The position numbers and the translations under genes are program-made. From Lishizhenia tianjinensis (GTDB lineage Bacteria > Bacteroidota > Bacteroidia > Flavobacteriales_D > Crocinitomicaceae): a stretch of 64,000 nt of DNA. Position 1 is the first letter of the stretch; every line of letters starts with the position of its first letter. This document shows positions 15,085 through 24,754 of this stretch, piece after piece. Below the pieces are notes generated by a model. The model was given only the letters and a program-made list of their open reading frames with translations. It was not told the DNA's origin and searched no databases. The stretch is taken from the NCBI RefSeq assembly GCF_900116425.1, contig NZ_FPAS01000003.1, positions 310,001 through 374,000 of the forward strand, given 5' to 3'.

Positions 15085-16911
15085 ATGTTTAGAAAACTAA
15101 GAGAGAAAATAAACTTATACCTCTACGATTCACGTGCTATCGTATTATCGATTTTCTCTTCTATACACGTAATTGTTTCCATTGCCATGATAGGCGTGTT
15201 AATCTATTACTATGGTTTTCCCCATTCAGAAGAAAGTAAAGCCCACCTCATTAACTTTATAGAATACAGTTTTGCCTTTTATATACTTAGGTATTTGGTT
15301 AAAATTGTATACGACTACAACCCCTTGGTTTTTATACGGAAAACCTGGTTCGAAGCTTCCTTGGTGATTCTACTTTTGGTTGAAGGTATTTCCCTGAATG
15401 TTTTTGGTCAACTTCTAATACCTACCATATTTGAAAGCGTAGGTTTTGAAGGATTTGCGGATGTATCTAACATTTTCATCCAACTCTTCTTCATGCTCTA
15501 TGTGGTCAATGAAATTTTCAAAAACAGAAATTTTAGACCTTGGCTTAAGGTACACCCCGGACTACTCTTTACCATATCCATACTGATGATTATGTTCATG
15601 GGAGCTGGTTTGCTAATGCTTCCAGAAATGAGTGTTATTCCAGGTGGAATGTCCTTTACAGACGCCCTATTCATGTCAACCTCTTCGACTTCTGTAACGG
15701 GTTTGTCTACAGTAGACATTTCAACATTACTTACGTTTAAAGGACAAATTGTTGTTCTCTTCATTATAAAAATAGGAGGGTTAAACACCATAGCCTTTGC
15801 AGCACTTTACATCTTGATTGCCAAATTTGGTGTAGGTTTAAAACAACACGAGGTTATCGAAGATTTCGTAAACAAAGATTCCTTGCTGAATACGAATTCT
15901 ATGTTTGGTAAAATCGTTTTATGGAGTACAGGTATAGAAATTATCGGTACATTCTTGATTTTCATTTTACTTGAACCTGTAGGGATGTTTGCAGACACGG
16001 GAGATAGACTTTTCCACAGTGTATTCCATGCTGTATCTGGATTTAACAACGCAGGTTTAACCATTATTCCTGGTGGGTTAATGAATCCGCTAACCGCAGA
16101 CAACTTCTTATTACACGGTGTCATCATGTTGCTTTTCTTCCTCGGTGGTTTTGGTATGATCTATCTCTTTGATTTATTCGAAATCAAACGTCTAAGAGAA
16201 CGTATGAAAATGCCGTGGAAAACCATCAATTTTGGAACAAAGATAAGTTTGTACTTTACCCTTGGATTAATTGTAGCGGGTGCTCTCGTTTTCTTAATAT
16301 TTGAATACAACAACACCTTAGAAAACACCAATTTCTTCGGTTCTTTTGTAACCGCAATTTTCGAGTCACTCACTACACGTAATGCCGGTTTTAATACAGT
16401 GGCAACTGAAGCCCTTTCCTTACCGGTTACCATATTCTTTTTATTCTTAATGTTTGTGGGTGCCAGTTCAGGATCAGCCGGTGGGGGTATACGTACTTCA
16501 ACCTTTGCAGTTATCTGTGCTTCTGTTGTATCTACCATCAAAGGAAAACCCAATACAGAACTTTTTAAACGTAGTATAAATAACGATGTGGTATTAAAAG
16601 CCTACTCAATTTTCGTTTTCTTCGTTTTAGGAAATATAGTTGGTACATTTGCACTTGCAATTACAGAACAAGAAGCATTAGCAGCTGGAAAGTTCACCTT
16701 TTTAGACATTGTTTTCGAACATGTTTCTGCAGCCAGTACCGTTGGATTATCTCGCGGAATAACGGCAGATTTAACGGTAGGTGGAAAATATGTGCTAATT
16801 GTTGCCATGTTTATTGGAAGGGTTGGAACATTAACCCTTGCTTATTTGTTTGGGAAAGAGGTATTGAGTAAGAAATATAAATATCCATCTGGTCATACGA
16901 TGGTAGGTTAA
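15085..16911 (+). CDS. TrkH/KtrB-family potassium uptake protein
   Basis: This 608-residue integral membrane protein imports K+ (or Na+-coupled K+). It has an unusual N-terminal extension of about 150 residues with four predicted membrane segments before the first pore motif. The four TrkH-type pore loops are visible: TSSTSVTGLST near 205, SGFNNAGLT near 316, TTRNAGFNTVA near 433 and AASTVGLSRG near 555. Each has the selectivity-filter glycine. The cytoplasmic gating partner (TrkA/KtrA with RCK domains) is not next to it and must be encoded elsewhere. The gene is 1 bp downstream of the heptose kinase and 3 bp upstream of menG, so it belongs to one transcript with unrelated neighbours. Confidence 0.9.
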   Translation: MFRKLREKINLYLYDSRAIVLSIFSSIHVIVSIAMIGVLIYYYGFPHSEESKAHLINFIEYSFAFYILRYLVKIVYDYNPLVFIRKTWFEASLVILLLVEGISLNVFGQLLIPTIFESVGFEGFADVSNIFIQLFFMLYVVNEIFKNRNFRPWLKVHPGLLFTISILMIMFMGAGLLMLPEMSVIPGGMSFTDALFMSTSSTSVTGLSTVDISTLLTFKGQIVVLFIIKIGGLNTIAFAALYILIAKFGVGLKQHEVIEDFVNKDSLLNTNSMFGKIVLWSTGIEIIGTFLIFILLEPVGMFADTGDRLFHSVFHAVSGFNNAGLTIIPGGLMNPLTADNFLLHGVIMLLFFLGGFGMIYLFDLFEIKRLRERMKMPWKTINFGTKISLYFTLGLIVAGALVFLIFEYNNTLENTNFFGSFVTAIFESLTTRNAGFNTVATEALSLPVTIFFLFLMFVGASSGSAGGGIRTSTFAVICASVVSTIKGKPNTELFKRSINNDVVLKAYSIFVFFVLGNIVGTFALAITEQEALAAGKFTFLDIVFEHVSAASTVGLSRGITADLTVGGKYVLIVAMFIGRVGTLTLAYLFGKEVLSKKYKYPSGHTMVG

Positions 16912-16914
16912 GTT

Positions 16915-17649
16915 ATGAGCGAAAAGAAAGTGGTTAAGCCTTACAACGAGGAAAACAAATCAAAGAAGGAAGAAGTAGCAGAAATGTTCAACAACATCTC
17001 AGCGAAATACGATTTTTTAAATCACTTCTTATCTCTTGGTATTGATAAGCTTTGGAGAAAAAAAGCAATTAAAAAGTTAGGTGCTATACAACCTAAACGC
17101 ATTTTAGATTTAGCTACAGGTACGGGTGATTTTGCCATTGCTGCTTTAAAATTAAATCCAGAAAAAATAGTTGGGGTTGATTTATCTCCAGGTATGCTTG
17201 AGGTAGGTAAACAAAAGATGAAAAAGAAAGGTGTAGACCACATCATTTCTATGGAACAAGGAGATTCTGAAAACCTTCCTTTTGACGATAATTACTTTGA
17301 CGGATTAACCGTTGGTTTTGGGGTTAGAAACTACGAAAACTTAGAGAAAGGATTATCTGAAATGTTGCGTGTTATTCGCAAAGATGGTATGGCAGTTATT
17401 TTAGAGTTTAGCAAACCTAAAAAATTCCCTGTTAAGCAATCTTTCAATTTCTATTCAAAAAACATCATTCCTTTGTTAGGAAAATCTATCTCAAAAGATA
17501 GCAGTGCTTATACCTACTTACCGGAGTCTGTAGAAGCATTTCCTGAAGGTCAAGATTTTATAAACATCCTAGAAAAAGTAGGATACAAAGATGTTACTTC
17601 TACTTTGGTAAGTGGAGGAATCGCTACAATTTATGTAGGTAGAAAATAA
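16915..17649 (+). CDS. menG: demethylmenaquinone methyltransferase (MenG/UbiE)
   Basis: The enzyme methylates demethylmenaquinone with S-adenosylmethionine in the last step of menaquinone synthesis. The 244-residue protein has the class I methyltransferase motif [16 protein letters not shown] near residue 66. The UbiE/MenG signatures [49 protein letters not shown] and [12 protein letters not shown] follow. Bacteroidetes use menaquinone, so MenG is the better name than UbiE. The lysine-rich first 20 residues are typical of the flavobacterial form. It is 29 bp upstream of porT, an order conserved in many Flavobacteriia. Confidence 0.95.
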   Translation: MSEKKVVKPYNEENKSKKEEVAEMFNNISAKYDFLNHFLSLGIDKLWRKKAIKKLGAIQPKRILDLATGTGDFAIAALKLNPEKIVGVDLSPGMLEVGKQKMKKKGVDHIISMEQGDSENLPFDDNYFDGLTVGFGVRNYENLEKGLSEMLRVIRKDGMAVILEFSKPKKFPVKQSFNFYSKNIIPLLGKSISKDSSAYTYLPESVEAFPEGQDFINILEKVGYKDVTSTLVSGGIATIYVGRK

Positions 17650-17678
17650 TTTTTCTGACCTGCTTTCGTTTGTAAATT

Positions 17679-18407
17679 ATGATGAATATAAAAAACACAG
17701 TATTTATTCTACTATGCTTTGTGAGCATGGGTGCTTTTGCACAGCGTAAAGAAAAACCAAAGAACTATAGAAAGTTTGATGAAAAATCGCTTCACTTTGG
17801 TTTTATGCTCGGTGTAAATACTGCTGATTTTTCTTTAACACCCAAAACAAATCTCCTGCAAAATTACGATTTGCTTTATGTACAAAACCGTAAACAACCA
17901 GGTTTTCAATTGGGAATCATTACAAGTTTAAAATTAGGTCATCCTACCCTGAGACTGAGGTTTATTCCCTCACTTTCATTTCAGGAACGTTTGCTGACTT
18001 ACCAATTCAGAGATCCAGCAGACAGTACACTCTTTTTACCGGAAGAATCAGAGCGTGTGGAATCTACAAACCTTGATTTCCCCCTGCTTTTGAAATACAG
18101 AACACTGCGCTACAATAATTTCGCTGCCTATATAGTTGGTGGTGCGCAGTATACCTTAGACTTACAAACCAAGGCAAACTCTTCACAGAGTATTAAAGAT
18201 CCATTTATAAAAATCAATCAACACGATTTTCAAGGACAAATTGGTGCCGGAGTTGATTTCTTTCTACCTTATTTCAAATTTGGTCTAGAACTAAAAATGA
18301 GTCATAGCTTTGGTAATGTTCTCATCCAAGACAACACCTATATCTCAAGCCCAATTGACAGATTACAGAACCGCGTTTGGTGGTTAAGTATTACCTTTGA
18401 AGGATAA
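17679..18407 (+). CDS. porT: type IX secretion system protein PorT (SprT)
   Basis: PorT/SprT is an outer-membrane beta-barrel needed for T9SS function, probably in assembly. The 242-residue protein has a signal peptide cleaved near GAFAQ, then RKEKPKNYRKFDEKSLHFGF, the characteristic start of mature PorT. Further features are LGVNTADFSL, a strand region around LRLRFIPSLSFQERLL, ESTNLDFPLLLKYRTLR, and a final aromatic strand RVWWLSITFEG. Location directly after menG is a recognised context of porT. The next gene starts within its stop codon (TAATG), so they are translationally coupled. Other T9SS genes of the window are about 7 kb upstream. Confidence 0.9.
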   Translation: MMNIKNTVFILLCFVSMGAFAQRKEKPKNYRKFDEKSLHFGFMLGVNTADFSLTPKTNLLQNYDLLYVQNRKQPGFQLGIITSLKLGHPTLRLRFIPSLSFQERLLTYQFRDPADSTLFLPEESERVESTNLDFPLLLKYRTLRYNNFAAYIVGGAQYTLDLQTKANSSQSIKDPFIKINQHDFQGQIGAGVDFFLPYFKFGLELKMSHSFGNVLIQDNTYISSPIDRLQNRVWWLSITFEG

Positions 18408-19960
18408 TGAATACACTTGTTCAAATTACAGTACTTCCGCGCCAGCAGGAAGACGATGCGCTTATATTAAGATTAGCCCAAGAAAAGGCAAAAATTAAAG
18501 CCAAAGATTTTGAAGGATGGCGCGTGCGCAAACGTTCCATTGACGCGCGAAGAAAACCTGTAAAAATTAACTTACAAGTTGAGTTTTGGACAAAGGGTAA
18601 TGCACCTACTTTGGTGAATCATTTCACTCCTGCAAAAGAGAAAATAAACAAAGAGATACATATCATTGGCGCTGGTCCTGCCGGACTCTATGCTGCTTTA
18701 AGAGCTATAGAGGCAGGTGCTAAACCCATTCTTTTCGAACGCGGAAAAGATGTGAGAGCTCGTAGAAGAGATTTGGCAAAAATCAATAAAGAACAAGTCG
18801 TTAACCCCGAATCTAATTACTGTTTTGGAGAAGGTGGTGCCGGAACTTATTCTGATGGAAAACTCTACACCCGTTCTAAGAAAAGGGGAAATGTATTGAA
18901 AGGTATGGAATGGTTGGTCCACTTTGGTGCCGATGAAAACATCCTTATTGATGCTCATCCACACATTGGAACCAATAAGCTTCCTCAAATTATTACGGCC
19001 ATTCGCGAATGTATACTTGAAAATGGTGGTGAAGTACACTTTGAGTCTAAATTGACAGACATAGAAGTTGAAAACAATGCCCTGAAATCCATAACAATTA
19101 ATGGAACTGATATACATCCTTGTGAAAATCTTGTGCTAGCAACCGGACATTCTGCTCGTGATATTTTTGAGCTCCTTCACAAGAGAAATATAAAAATTGA
19201 AGCCAAGCCTTTTGCCCTAGGTGTTCGCGTAGAACATCAACAGGAATTGATAGACGAAATCCAATACCACGGCGAGAAAACAGACGACAACCTCCCCCCT
19301 GCTTCTTACAGTTTAGTTGAACAAGTTGATGGAATGGGAGTATATTCTTTCTGTATGTGTCCGGGTGGAATTATTGCACCATGTGCTACAGATAAAGAAG
19401 AAGTTGTAACCAACGGATGGAGTCCGAGTAAGCGAAACAACCCTTATTCAAACTCTGGAATAGTAGTAAGTGTTGAGCCCCAAGATCTCCCGAATTATTC
19501 TCCTGAAAATCCTTTTGTTGCCTTAGATTTCCAGAAAAAAGTAGAAAGAGATTGTTGGATAGCTGCAGGTAAAACACAACGCGTCCCTGCACAACGCATG
19601 ATAGATTTTGTGGAAGGAAAAGTTTCTGAAGACTTTCCAAAAACCTCTTACCAACCCGGAATAGTTAGTGTCGATTTAAACAAAGTTCTCCCCGCTATTA
19701 TTGCCAATCGTTTACGTGAGGCCTTTAAAGAGTTTGGGAAAAAGATGAATGGATATTACACCAATGAAGCTGTATTACACGCTCCTGAGTCTAGAACCTC
19801 ATCTCCAATTTCTATACCTAGAGACCCTCAAACTTTAGAGCATGTTGAGGTGGCTGGACTTTACCCTTGCGGTGAAGGTGCTGGATATGCAGGTGGAATT
19901 ATGTCGGCTGCTATAGACGGAATAAATTGCGTAGATAAAATTATAGAGAAGTTCGTCTAG
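18407..19960 (+). CDS. FAD-dependent oxidoreductase of the COG2509 type
   Basis: The 517-residue protein begins with an extra N-terminal domain of about 85 residues (LVQITVLPRQQEDDALILRL), a feature of this family. A dinucleotide-binding motif IIGAGPAGLYAALRA follows near residue 88, then NYCFGEGGAGTYSDGKLYTR, which contacts the flavin. Later motifs are LATGHSARDIFELL, FALGVRVEH and the C-terminal LYPCGEGAGYAGGIMSAAIDG. Homologues are widespread but the substrate is unknown; the annotation NAD(P)/FAD-dependent oxidoreductase is as far as the sequence allows. The start overlaps the porT stop by one base. The last 20 bp overlap the 3' end of the convergent methylase gene. Confidence 0.88.
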   Translation: MNTLVQITVLPRQQEDDALILRLAQEKAKIKAKDFEGWRVRKRSIDARRKPVKINLQVEFWTKGNAPTLVNHFTPAKEKINKEIHIIGAGPAGLYAALRAIEAGAKPILFERGKDVRARRRDLAKINKEQVVNPESNYCFGEGGAGTYSDGKLYTRSKKRGNVLKGMEWLVHFGADENILIDAHPHIGTNKLPQIITAIRECILENGGEVHFESKLTDIEVENNALKSITINGTDIHPCENLVLATGHSARDIFELLHKRNIKIEAKPFALGVRVEHQQELIDEIQYHGEKTDDNLPPASYSLVEQVDGMGVYSFCMCPGGIIAPCATDKEEVVTNGWSPSKRNNPYSNSGIVVSVEPQDLPNYSPENPFVALDFQKKVERDCWIAAGKTQRVPAQRMIDFVEGKVSEDFPKTSYQPGIVSVDLNKVLPAIIANRLREAFKEFGKKMNGYYTNEAVLHAPESRTSSPISIPRDPQTLEHVEVAGLYPCGEGAGYAGGIMSAAIDGINCVDKIIEKFV

Positions 19961-20684
19961 CAAATTCAGACAAGAGAACAGCACTTGCTATCGAGACATT
20001 TAAAGACTCACCTTCGCCCATTTTCGGAATGGTAACTGGATGAGTAATGCATGTTATTATTTCAGGAGTAATTCCTTTACCTTCATTCCCCATAATGAGA
20101 ATTCCTTCTGCATTTAAATCTGCCGTATACACATTTTCACCCTCTAAAAGCGCTCCATATATTGGCAAAGAACTCGTTTCTAAATAGGCTTTTAAATCGA
20201 CATAATTGATAGCCACTCTAAATATAGACCCCATGGCCGCTTGTACTACTTTCGGATTATACACATCCACCGTTTCCTTAGAACAAATTATTTCTTTCAC
20301 CCCAAACCACTCAGCAGAACGTATAATTGTTCCTAAATTACCAGGGTCTTGAATGTTATCTAAAACCAAGGTCAACCCCTTTGTTTTAGGCGAAATCTCT
20401 AAAAACTGAGCAACGGCAAGCACCCCTTGAGGACTCTTTAAATTGGAAATTCCTTTTAAATCCTTTTCACTCACTTCTAAAAGCGCAACGTGAGCAGGAA
20501 CCAGTGCTCTATCAAAGTTAGCTTGAGGAGTAAGATATACCTTTTCAACTTTTTGAGGAGCGTGAATTAACAATTCTTCAACAGGTTTTACACCTTCTAC
20601 AACGAATTGTTCTTCACTTTGTCTGTACTTTTTAATTGCCAACGCATTGACTGCCTTTTTCTCGGCTTTAGAAATTGAATGCAT
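19941..20684 (-). CDS. TrmH/SpoU-family RNA 2'-O-methyltransferase
   Basis: This SPOUT-fold enzyme methylates a ribose 2'-O in rRNA or tRNA. The 247-residue protein has the SpoU substrate-binding N-domain with KYRQSEEQFVVEGVKPVEEL. The three SPOUT motifs follow: LDNIQDPGNLGTIIRSAEWF near 110, LIMGNEGKGI near 195 and IPKMGEGESLNVSIASAVLL near 220. The last holds the knot and the SAM-binding residues. Target position in RNA cannot be told from sequence. It is divergent from tamL, a pairing common in Flavobacteriia. A -7-like box ends 4 nt before the ATG, so the mRNA may be leaderless. The 3' end overlaps the convergent oxidoreductase gene by 20 bp. Confidence 0.92.
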   Translation of the reverse strand: MHSISKAEKKAVNALAIKKYRQSEEQFVVEGVKPVEELLIHAPQKVEKVYLTPQANFDRALVPAHVALLEVSEKDLKGISNLKSPQGVLAVAQFLEISPKTKGLTLVLDNIQDPGNLGTIIRSAEWFGVKEIICSKETVDVYNPKVVQAAMGSIFRVAINYVDLKAYLETSSLPIYGALLEGENVYTADLNAEGILIMGNEGKGITPEIITCITHPVTIPKMGEGESLNVSIASAVLLSEFARRTSL

Positions 20685-20687
20685 ACA

Positions 20688-20696
20688 GCAAAAATA
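20688..20696 (-). promoter_or_regulatory. possible -7 box of the methylase gene
   Basis: On the minus strand TATTTTTGC matches TAnnTTTGY exactly and ends only a few nucleotides before the ATG at 20684. No TTG at the usual distance was found. Confidence 0.3.
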
Positions 20697-20807
20697 GTAG
20701 AACTTACAAGAAGAAAAATGGCTTAGAAATAAAATTTAACCCTTCGTCAAGATTAGGCTTAGAGTTATTTCTAATTATATTATTTTCGTTAAACATTAAG
20801 TGTATCG

Positions 20808-23465
20808 ATGACTGGACGTATTTTACTTTCTATTTTCTTCTTTTTGAGTTTGGCCTACGGTCTAAATTCGTGCAGACAAAGTAAACACGTTCCTGAAGGA
20901 TCTTACCTTCTTAAAAAAAACAAAGTCATTGTTAGCGACAGTATAGACAGCTACGATATAGAAGAAGTAATCAAACAAAAGCCCAACCATAAATCGTTGG
21001 TATTCTTCAAGCTTAAACTACATGTATTTAACGCAATAGACTCCACTAAAGTAGCCAACAAGCGAGAAAAGAAAAACGAGAAACTTCACCAAAAAAACAA
21101 AGAACTTAAGGCGAAAAATATACGCATTAACAAAGCCCGAATGCGCAAAGCCCTAGAAGCTGGAGATTCTTTATATACACCTAAAAAACTCGTACTAAAA
21201 GACACTTTAGAACCCCGAAAGTTCTTTAGAGAATGGCTAAAGTACGAAGTAGGTGAGCCTCCTGTAGTATTTGACTCCAACCTAATGCACAGATCTGTAG
21301 ACCAGATAAAAAAGTACATGCATGCTCGAGGTTATTATGACGCCAAAGTAAGTGATTCAACCAAATTAAAATGGGGTCGAAAAATCAATGTGATATATGA
21401 AATCCATGCCGGAAAACCTTACATCGTTGATAGTGTTTATATAGTTGGCGACAACCCATCTGTGCTTTCAACTTTTGAAAGGTTTAAAAAAGACCCTGCC
21501 TATCAACTTGAACCTCCGTTTGTTTTTGACACCGATCTTTTGGATGATCAAAGAGAATTAATAGCCAAACACCAACGAGACGATGCCAAGTATGGTTTTG
21601 TAAAATCCTACGTTACTTTCGAAGCGGATACAACGATAAATGACCACAAGGTACGTTTGGGAATAGTCTTCAACGAGCGCTATGTAAAAGACCCTGAGAA
21701 TGAAGAAAATAAAATCCTTAAAAAATTCGGAACCACCTATGTATCCAAGGTTGTGTTCCACATCATAGACACCAGCTATTTAGAAAAAAACTACTCGTAC
21801 TACACGGATCTATATGGAGTTTCACCAAAAAATGATGGGTATTTACAAACCTTTGACACTTTGCGATTCGACCAATATCACCCCATAGAAAAGAAGAGCG
21901 ATAGCATATTTAGAATAGCAGAATTTTACTACAACGGTAAGTTGATTGTTGATCCTATGCTAATTGAATATTGTAATTTCTTAGAAAATGCTAATTACTA
22001 CAAAGAATATTACCTAACCCGCAGTTACTCGCGTTTGGTAGAGTTGGGAATTTTCCAGAGCATCAAACCGCAACTCATAGAATTACCGGGCAAAAATCAA
22101 GTTGAGGTACACTACTACCTTGTGCCAGCTAAAAAACAATCGTTTGGTTATGAAACCAAAGCCACAAACTCCAATGGCTTCCTCGGTTTGGCAGCATCAG
22201 TTAATTATAAAAACAAAAATCTTTTTGGTGGAGGAGAGAAATTTACTTTGAGCTTTGGGGGTGGATTTGAATCTCAACCAACTGTCTTTTCTGACGCCTT
22301 GGACGGAAGTGATCAAAACAACGGAAGATCATTAAACACCTTTGAATTTGGTCCAACCGCCAAATTAGAAATCCCAGGAATAAGACCCTTTTTGCACTAT
22401 AAAAAACTATCCAAAAGACACTATCCTCAAACCATTATTTCAACCGCCTACAGTATACAGCAGAGGGAAGATTTCAACCGACAACTTTTGCAGTTGAACT
22501 ACGGTTTTAAATTCAATGTATTGCAAAAGCAAGTGGTACAATTAGGGTTCCCTCTCCTCTCTTCTATTCAGTATGTTAACTTGGATAAGACAAGTGAATT
22601 TCAGCAACGTTTAGACGACCTCAATGATTTATTCTTGTTGAATACCTACAGCGATCAATTCATTTGGAAAGACTTTAGAGCTACTTATGAACTCACCAAT
22701 AAAACAGTAACTAAAGGCAATTTCATCTACTACTACGATGCTGAATTTGATATTGCGGGGATGGTTTTAAGAGCTTTAACTCAAAATAAACCCGTGAATG
22801 CAGATGGCTATAAGGAATTTGTAGGCGTGCGATATTCTGAATTCATTCGCTTGGATAACGAATTAAAAATTTACCAAACCTTTAAAAACAAAAGAAGCTT
22901 AAACTTCAAGGTGAATTTTGGAGCCGGACTTCCCTTGAAAAACAATGGTACCTCTCTCCCGTTTGACTACAGTTTCTTTGGTGGAGGAGCCAATGACAAC
23001 AGAGGTTGGAGAGCAAGATCTCTAGGTCCGGGAACCTACAAATACTACATAGACTCTACGCGAACTGCAACCCAAGCTGGTGATATACGCATAGGGGGAA
23101 GTGCTGAATATAGATTTCCCTTGGGTAGTTCTTTGAGGGGAGCGTTATTTGTAGACGCAGGTAACATTTGGACCATCAATGAAGACACCAACCGAGTTGG
23201 TAGTCAATTCACGGCAGACTGGTATAATCAGATGGGGATAGCTGGAGGTTTTGGTCTACGTTTAGATTTAGATTTCTTTGTAATACGCTTCGATATGGGT
23301 ATCCCTCTTCGAAATCCTGCCCTACCCAAAGAAGCCCGATGGATATGGCAATCCAGAGAACCTTTCTTTGATGAATTGAAGGATTATTACGGCGAGGATT
23401 TCATCTCAAAGTACCCGTGGCCTTTTCTCCCCCATTTCCACCTAGGAATAGGTTATCCATTCTAG
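20808..23465 (+). CDS. tamL: TamL, BamA/TamA-family outer membrane lipoprotein
   Basis: TamL is the lipid-anchored Bacteroidetes member of the Omp85 family, thought to insert or supply outer-membrane components together with TamB. The 885-residue protein has a signal peptide ending in LNSC (Cys22 as lipid site) and the typical HVPEGSYLLKKNKV. POTRA-like repeats follow (for example QIKKYMHARGYYDAKVSDST and GKPYIVDSVYIVG). A C-terminal 16-strand barrel has FGGGANDNRGWRARSLGPGT, the Omp85 L6-loop motif, and ends in HFHLGIGYPF. A lysine-rich segment near 85-130 (KREKKNEKLHQKNKELKAKN) is inserted before the first full POTRA unit. tamB is not in the window. Confidence 0.87.
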   Translation: MTGRILLSIFFFLSLAYGLNSCRQSKHVPEGSYLLKKNKVIVSDSIDSYDIEEVIKQKPNHKSLVFFKLKLHVFNAIDSTKVANKREKKNEKLHQKNKELKAKNIRINKARMRKALEAGDSLYTPKKLVLKDTLEPRKFFREWLKYEVGEPPVVFDSNLMHRSVDQIKKYMHARGYYDAKVSDSTKLKWGRKINVIYEIHAGKPYIVDSVYIVGDNPSVLSTFERFKKDPAYQLEPPFVFDTDLLDDQRELIAKHQRDDAKYGFVKSYVTFEADTTINDHKVRLGIVFNERYVKDPENEENKILKKFGTTYVSKVVFHIIDTSYLEKNYSYYTDLYGVSPKNDGYLQTFDTLRFDQYHPIEKKSDSIFRIAEFYYNGKLIVDPMLIEYCNFLENANYYKEYYLTRSYSRLVELGIFQSIKPQLIELPGKNQVEVHYYLVPAKKQSFGYETKATNSNGFLGLAASVNYKNKNLFGGGEKFTLSFGGGFESQPTVFSDALDGSDQNNGRSLNTFEFGPTAKLEIPGIRPFLHYKKLSKRHYPQTIISTAYSIQQREDFNRQLLQLNYGFKFNVLQKQVVQLGFPLLSSIQYVNLDKTSEFQQRLDDLNDLFLLNTYSDQFIWKDFRATYELTNKTVTKGNFIYYYDAEFDIAGMVLRALTQNKPVNADGYKEFVGVRYSEFIRLDNELKIYQTFKNKRSLNFKVNFGAGLPLKNNGTSLPFDYSFFGGGANDNRGWRARSLGPGTYKYYIDSTRTATQAGDIRIGGSAEYRFPLGSSLRGALFVDAGNIWTINEDTNRVGSQFTADWYNQMGIAGGFGLRLDLDFFVIRFDMGIPLRNPALPKEARWIWQSREPFFDELKDYYGEDFISKYPWPFLPHFHLGIGYPF

Positions 23466-23626
23466 TTAAAAACTTAAAAAAGCCCACTGCTTTCTGAGGA
23501 GATTAATTATCTTTAACCCCTTGGGCAAACAAGTATAATTTTAGTTCAAAACTTGCGTTAAACTTTGGTATTCATCAAGAGCTTTTCGAGCCTAAGAAGT
23601 TGAACACTTCGTTAAACAAACATGCA

Positions 23627-24754
23627 ATGAAGAAAATACAAATGGTTGATCTCGTTACACAGTACGAGAACATTAAAGAAGAAGTACAAACTTCAATCAA
23701 CAGCATACTAGAGAAAGCACAATTTATCAACGGTCCAGACGTACACGCTTTCAAAGAAGAATTAGAACAATATTTAGGCGTAAAGCACGTCATTCCATGT
23801 GCAAATGGAACAGATGCCTTACAAATCGCTATGATGGCTTTAGATCTTAAGCCAGGCGATGAAGTTATAACACCTTCATATACCTACATTGCAACTACAG
23901 AGGTAATGGGATTGTTGCGTTTAAAACCAATTTTTGTTGATTGTGATCCTCATACCTTCAACATAGACCCAGAAGCTATACGAAAAGCAATTACCCCAAA
24001 TACTAAAGCCATAGTACCTGTTCACCTTTACGGTCAGGCATGTAACATGGAAGAAATTAGAGCCATTGCAAAAGAGCACAACTTATTTGTAATTGAAGAC
24101 AATGCCCAAGCCATAGGAAGTGATTATACTTTCGCTGATGGAAGCAAGGTTAAAACTGGTACCATTGGAGACATAGGTTGTACCTCTTTCTTCCCTTCAA
24201 AGAACTTAGGTTGTTACGGAGATGGAGGAGCCTTGTGCACCAATAACGACGAATTGGCAGAAAAAATTAAAATGATCGCCAATCACGGTCAAAGCAAACG
24301 TTACTACCACGACAGAGTAGGATGTAACAGTAGGCTAGATACCATCCAAGCCGCAGTGTTGCGCATCAAGTTGAGAAAATTAGACGAATATATTGCAGCA
24401 AGAAGAAAAGCAGCAGCTTACTACGATAACTTCTTCGCTGAATTTGATCAAGTAAAAACGCCATTTAGAGACGAAAAAACAAACCACGTATTTCACCAAT
24501 ACACGTTACAATTAGAGGGTGTAGATAGAGATGGATTGGTAGAACACCTAGCAGCGAAAGATATTCCAGCTATGATTTACTACCCTGTCCCAGCTCACCG
24601 TCAAAAAATGTTTGCAGAACTAGAAACTGAATGTGGAGATTTAACCACGACAGACTGGTTAACTTCTCGCGTAATATCTCTCCCTATGCATACTGAATTA
24701 GAGGAAGAACAATTGGCGTACATCTGTAACAGTGTTAAAGAATTTATTAAGTAA
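23627..24754 (+). CDS. DegT/DnrJ/EryC1-family sugar aminotransferase (WbpE-like)
   Basis: This PLP enzyme transfers an amino group from glutamate to a keto-sugar nucleotide. The 375-residue protein has IQMVDLVTQYENIKEEV, a family start, then IPCANGTDALQIAMMALDL, TPSYTYIATTEV and VHLYGQACNMEEI. IEDNAQAIGSDYT and the PLP lysine in TSFFPSKNLGCYGDGG follow. With WbpD- and WbpB-like genes four loci downstream, the likely substrate is UDP-3-keto-GlcNAcA, giving the 3-amino sugar. The start at 23627 (MKKIQMVDL) is preferred over 23600, which would add nine unrelated residues. The stop overlaps the next start (TAATG). Confidence 0.88.
   Translation: MKKIQMVDLVTQYENIKEEVQTSINSILEKAQFINGPDVHAFKEELEQYLGVKHVIPCANGTDALQIAMMALDLKPGDEVITPSYTYIATTEVMGLLRLKPIFVDCDPHTFNIDPEAIRKAITPNTKAIVPVHLYGQACNMEEIRAIAKEHNLFVIEDNAQAIGSDYTFADGSKVKTGTIGDIGCTSFFPSKNLGCYGDGGALCTNNDELAEKIKMIANHGQSKRYYHDRVGCNSRLDTIQAAVLRIKLRKLDEYIAARRKAAAYYDNFFAEFDQVKTPFRDEKTNHVFHQYTLQLEGVDRDGLVEHLAAKDIPAMIYYPVPAHRQKMFAELETECGDLTTTDWLTSRVISLPMHTELEEEQLAYICNSVKEFIK

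Noticed and set aside
15498-16553. Long minus-strand open frames opposite the TrkH gene
   Set aside because: They mirror the codon bias of the real membrane-protein gene and show no independent start signals or domains.
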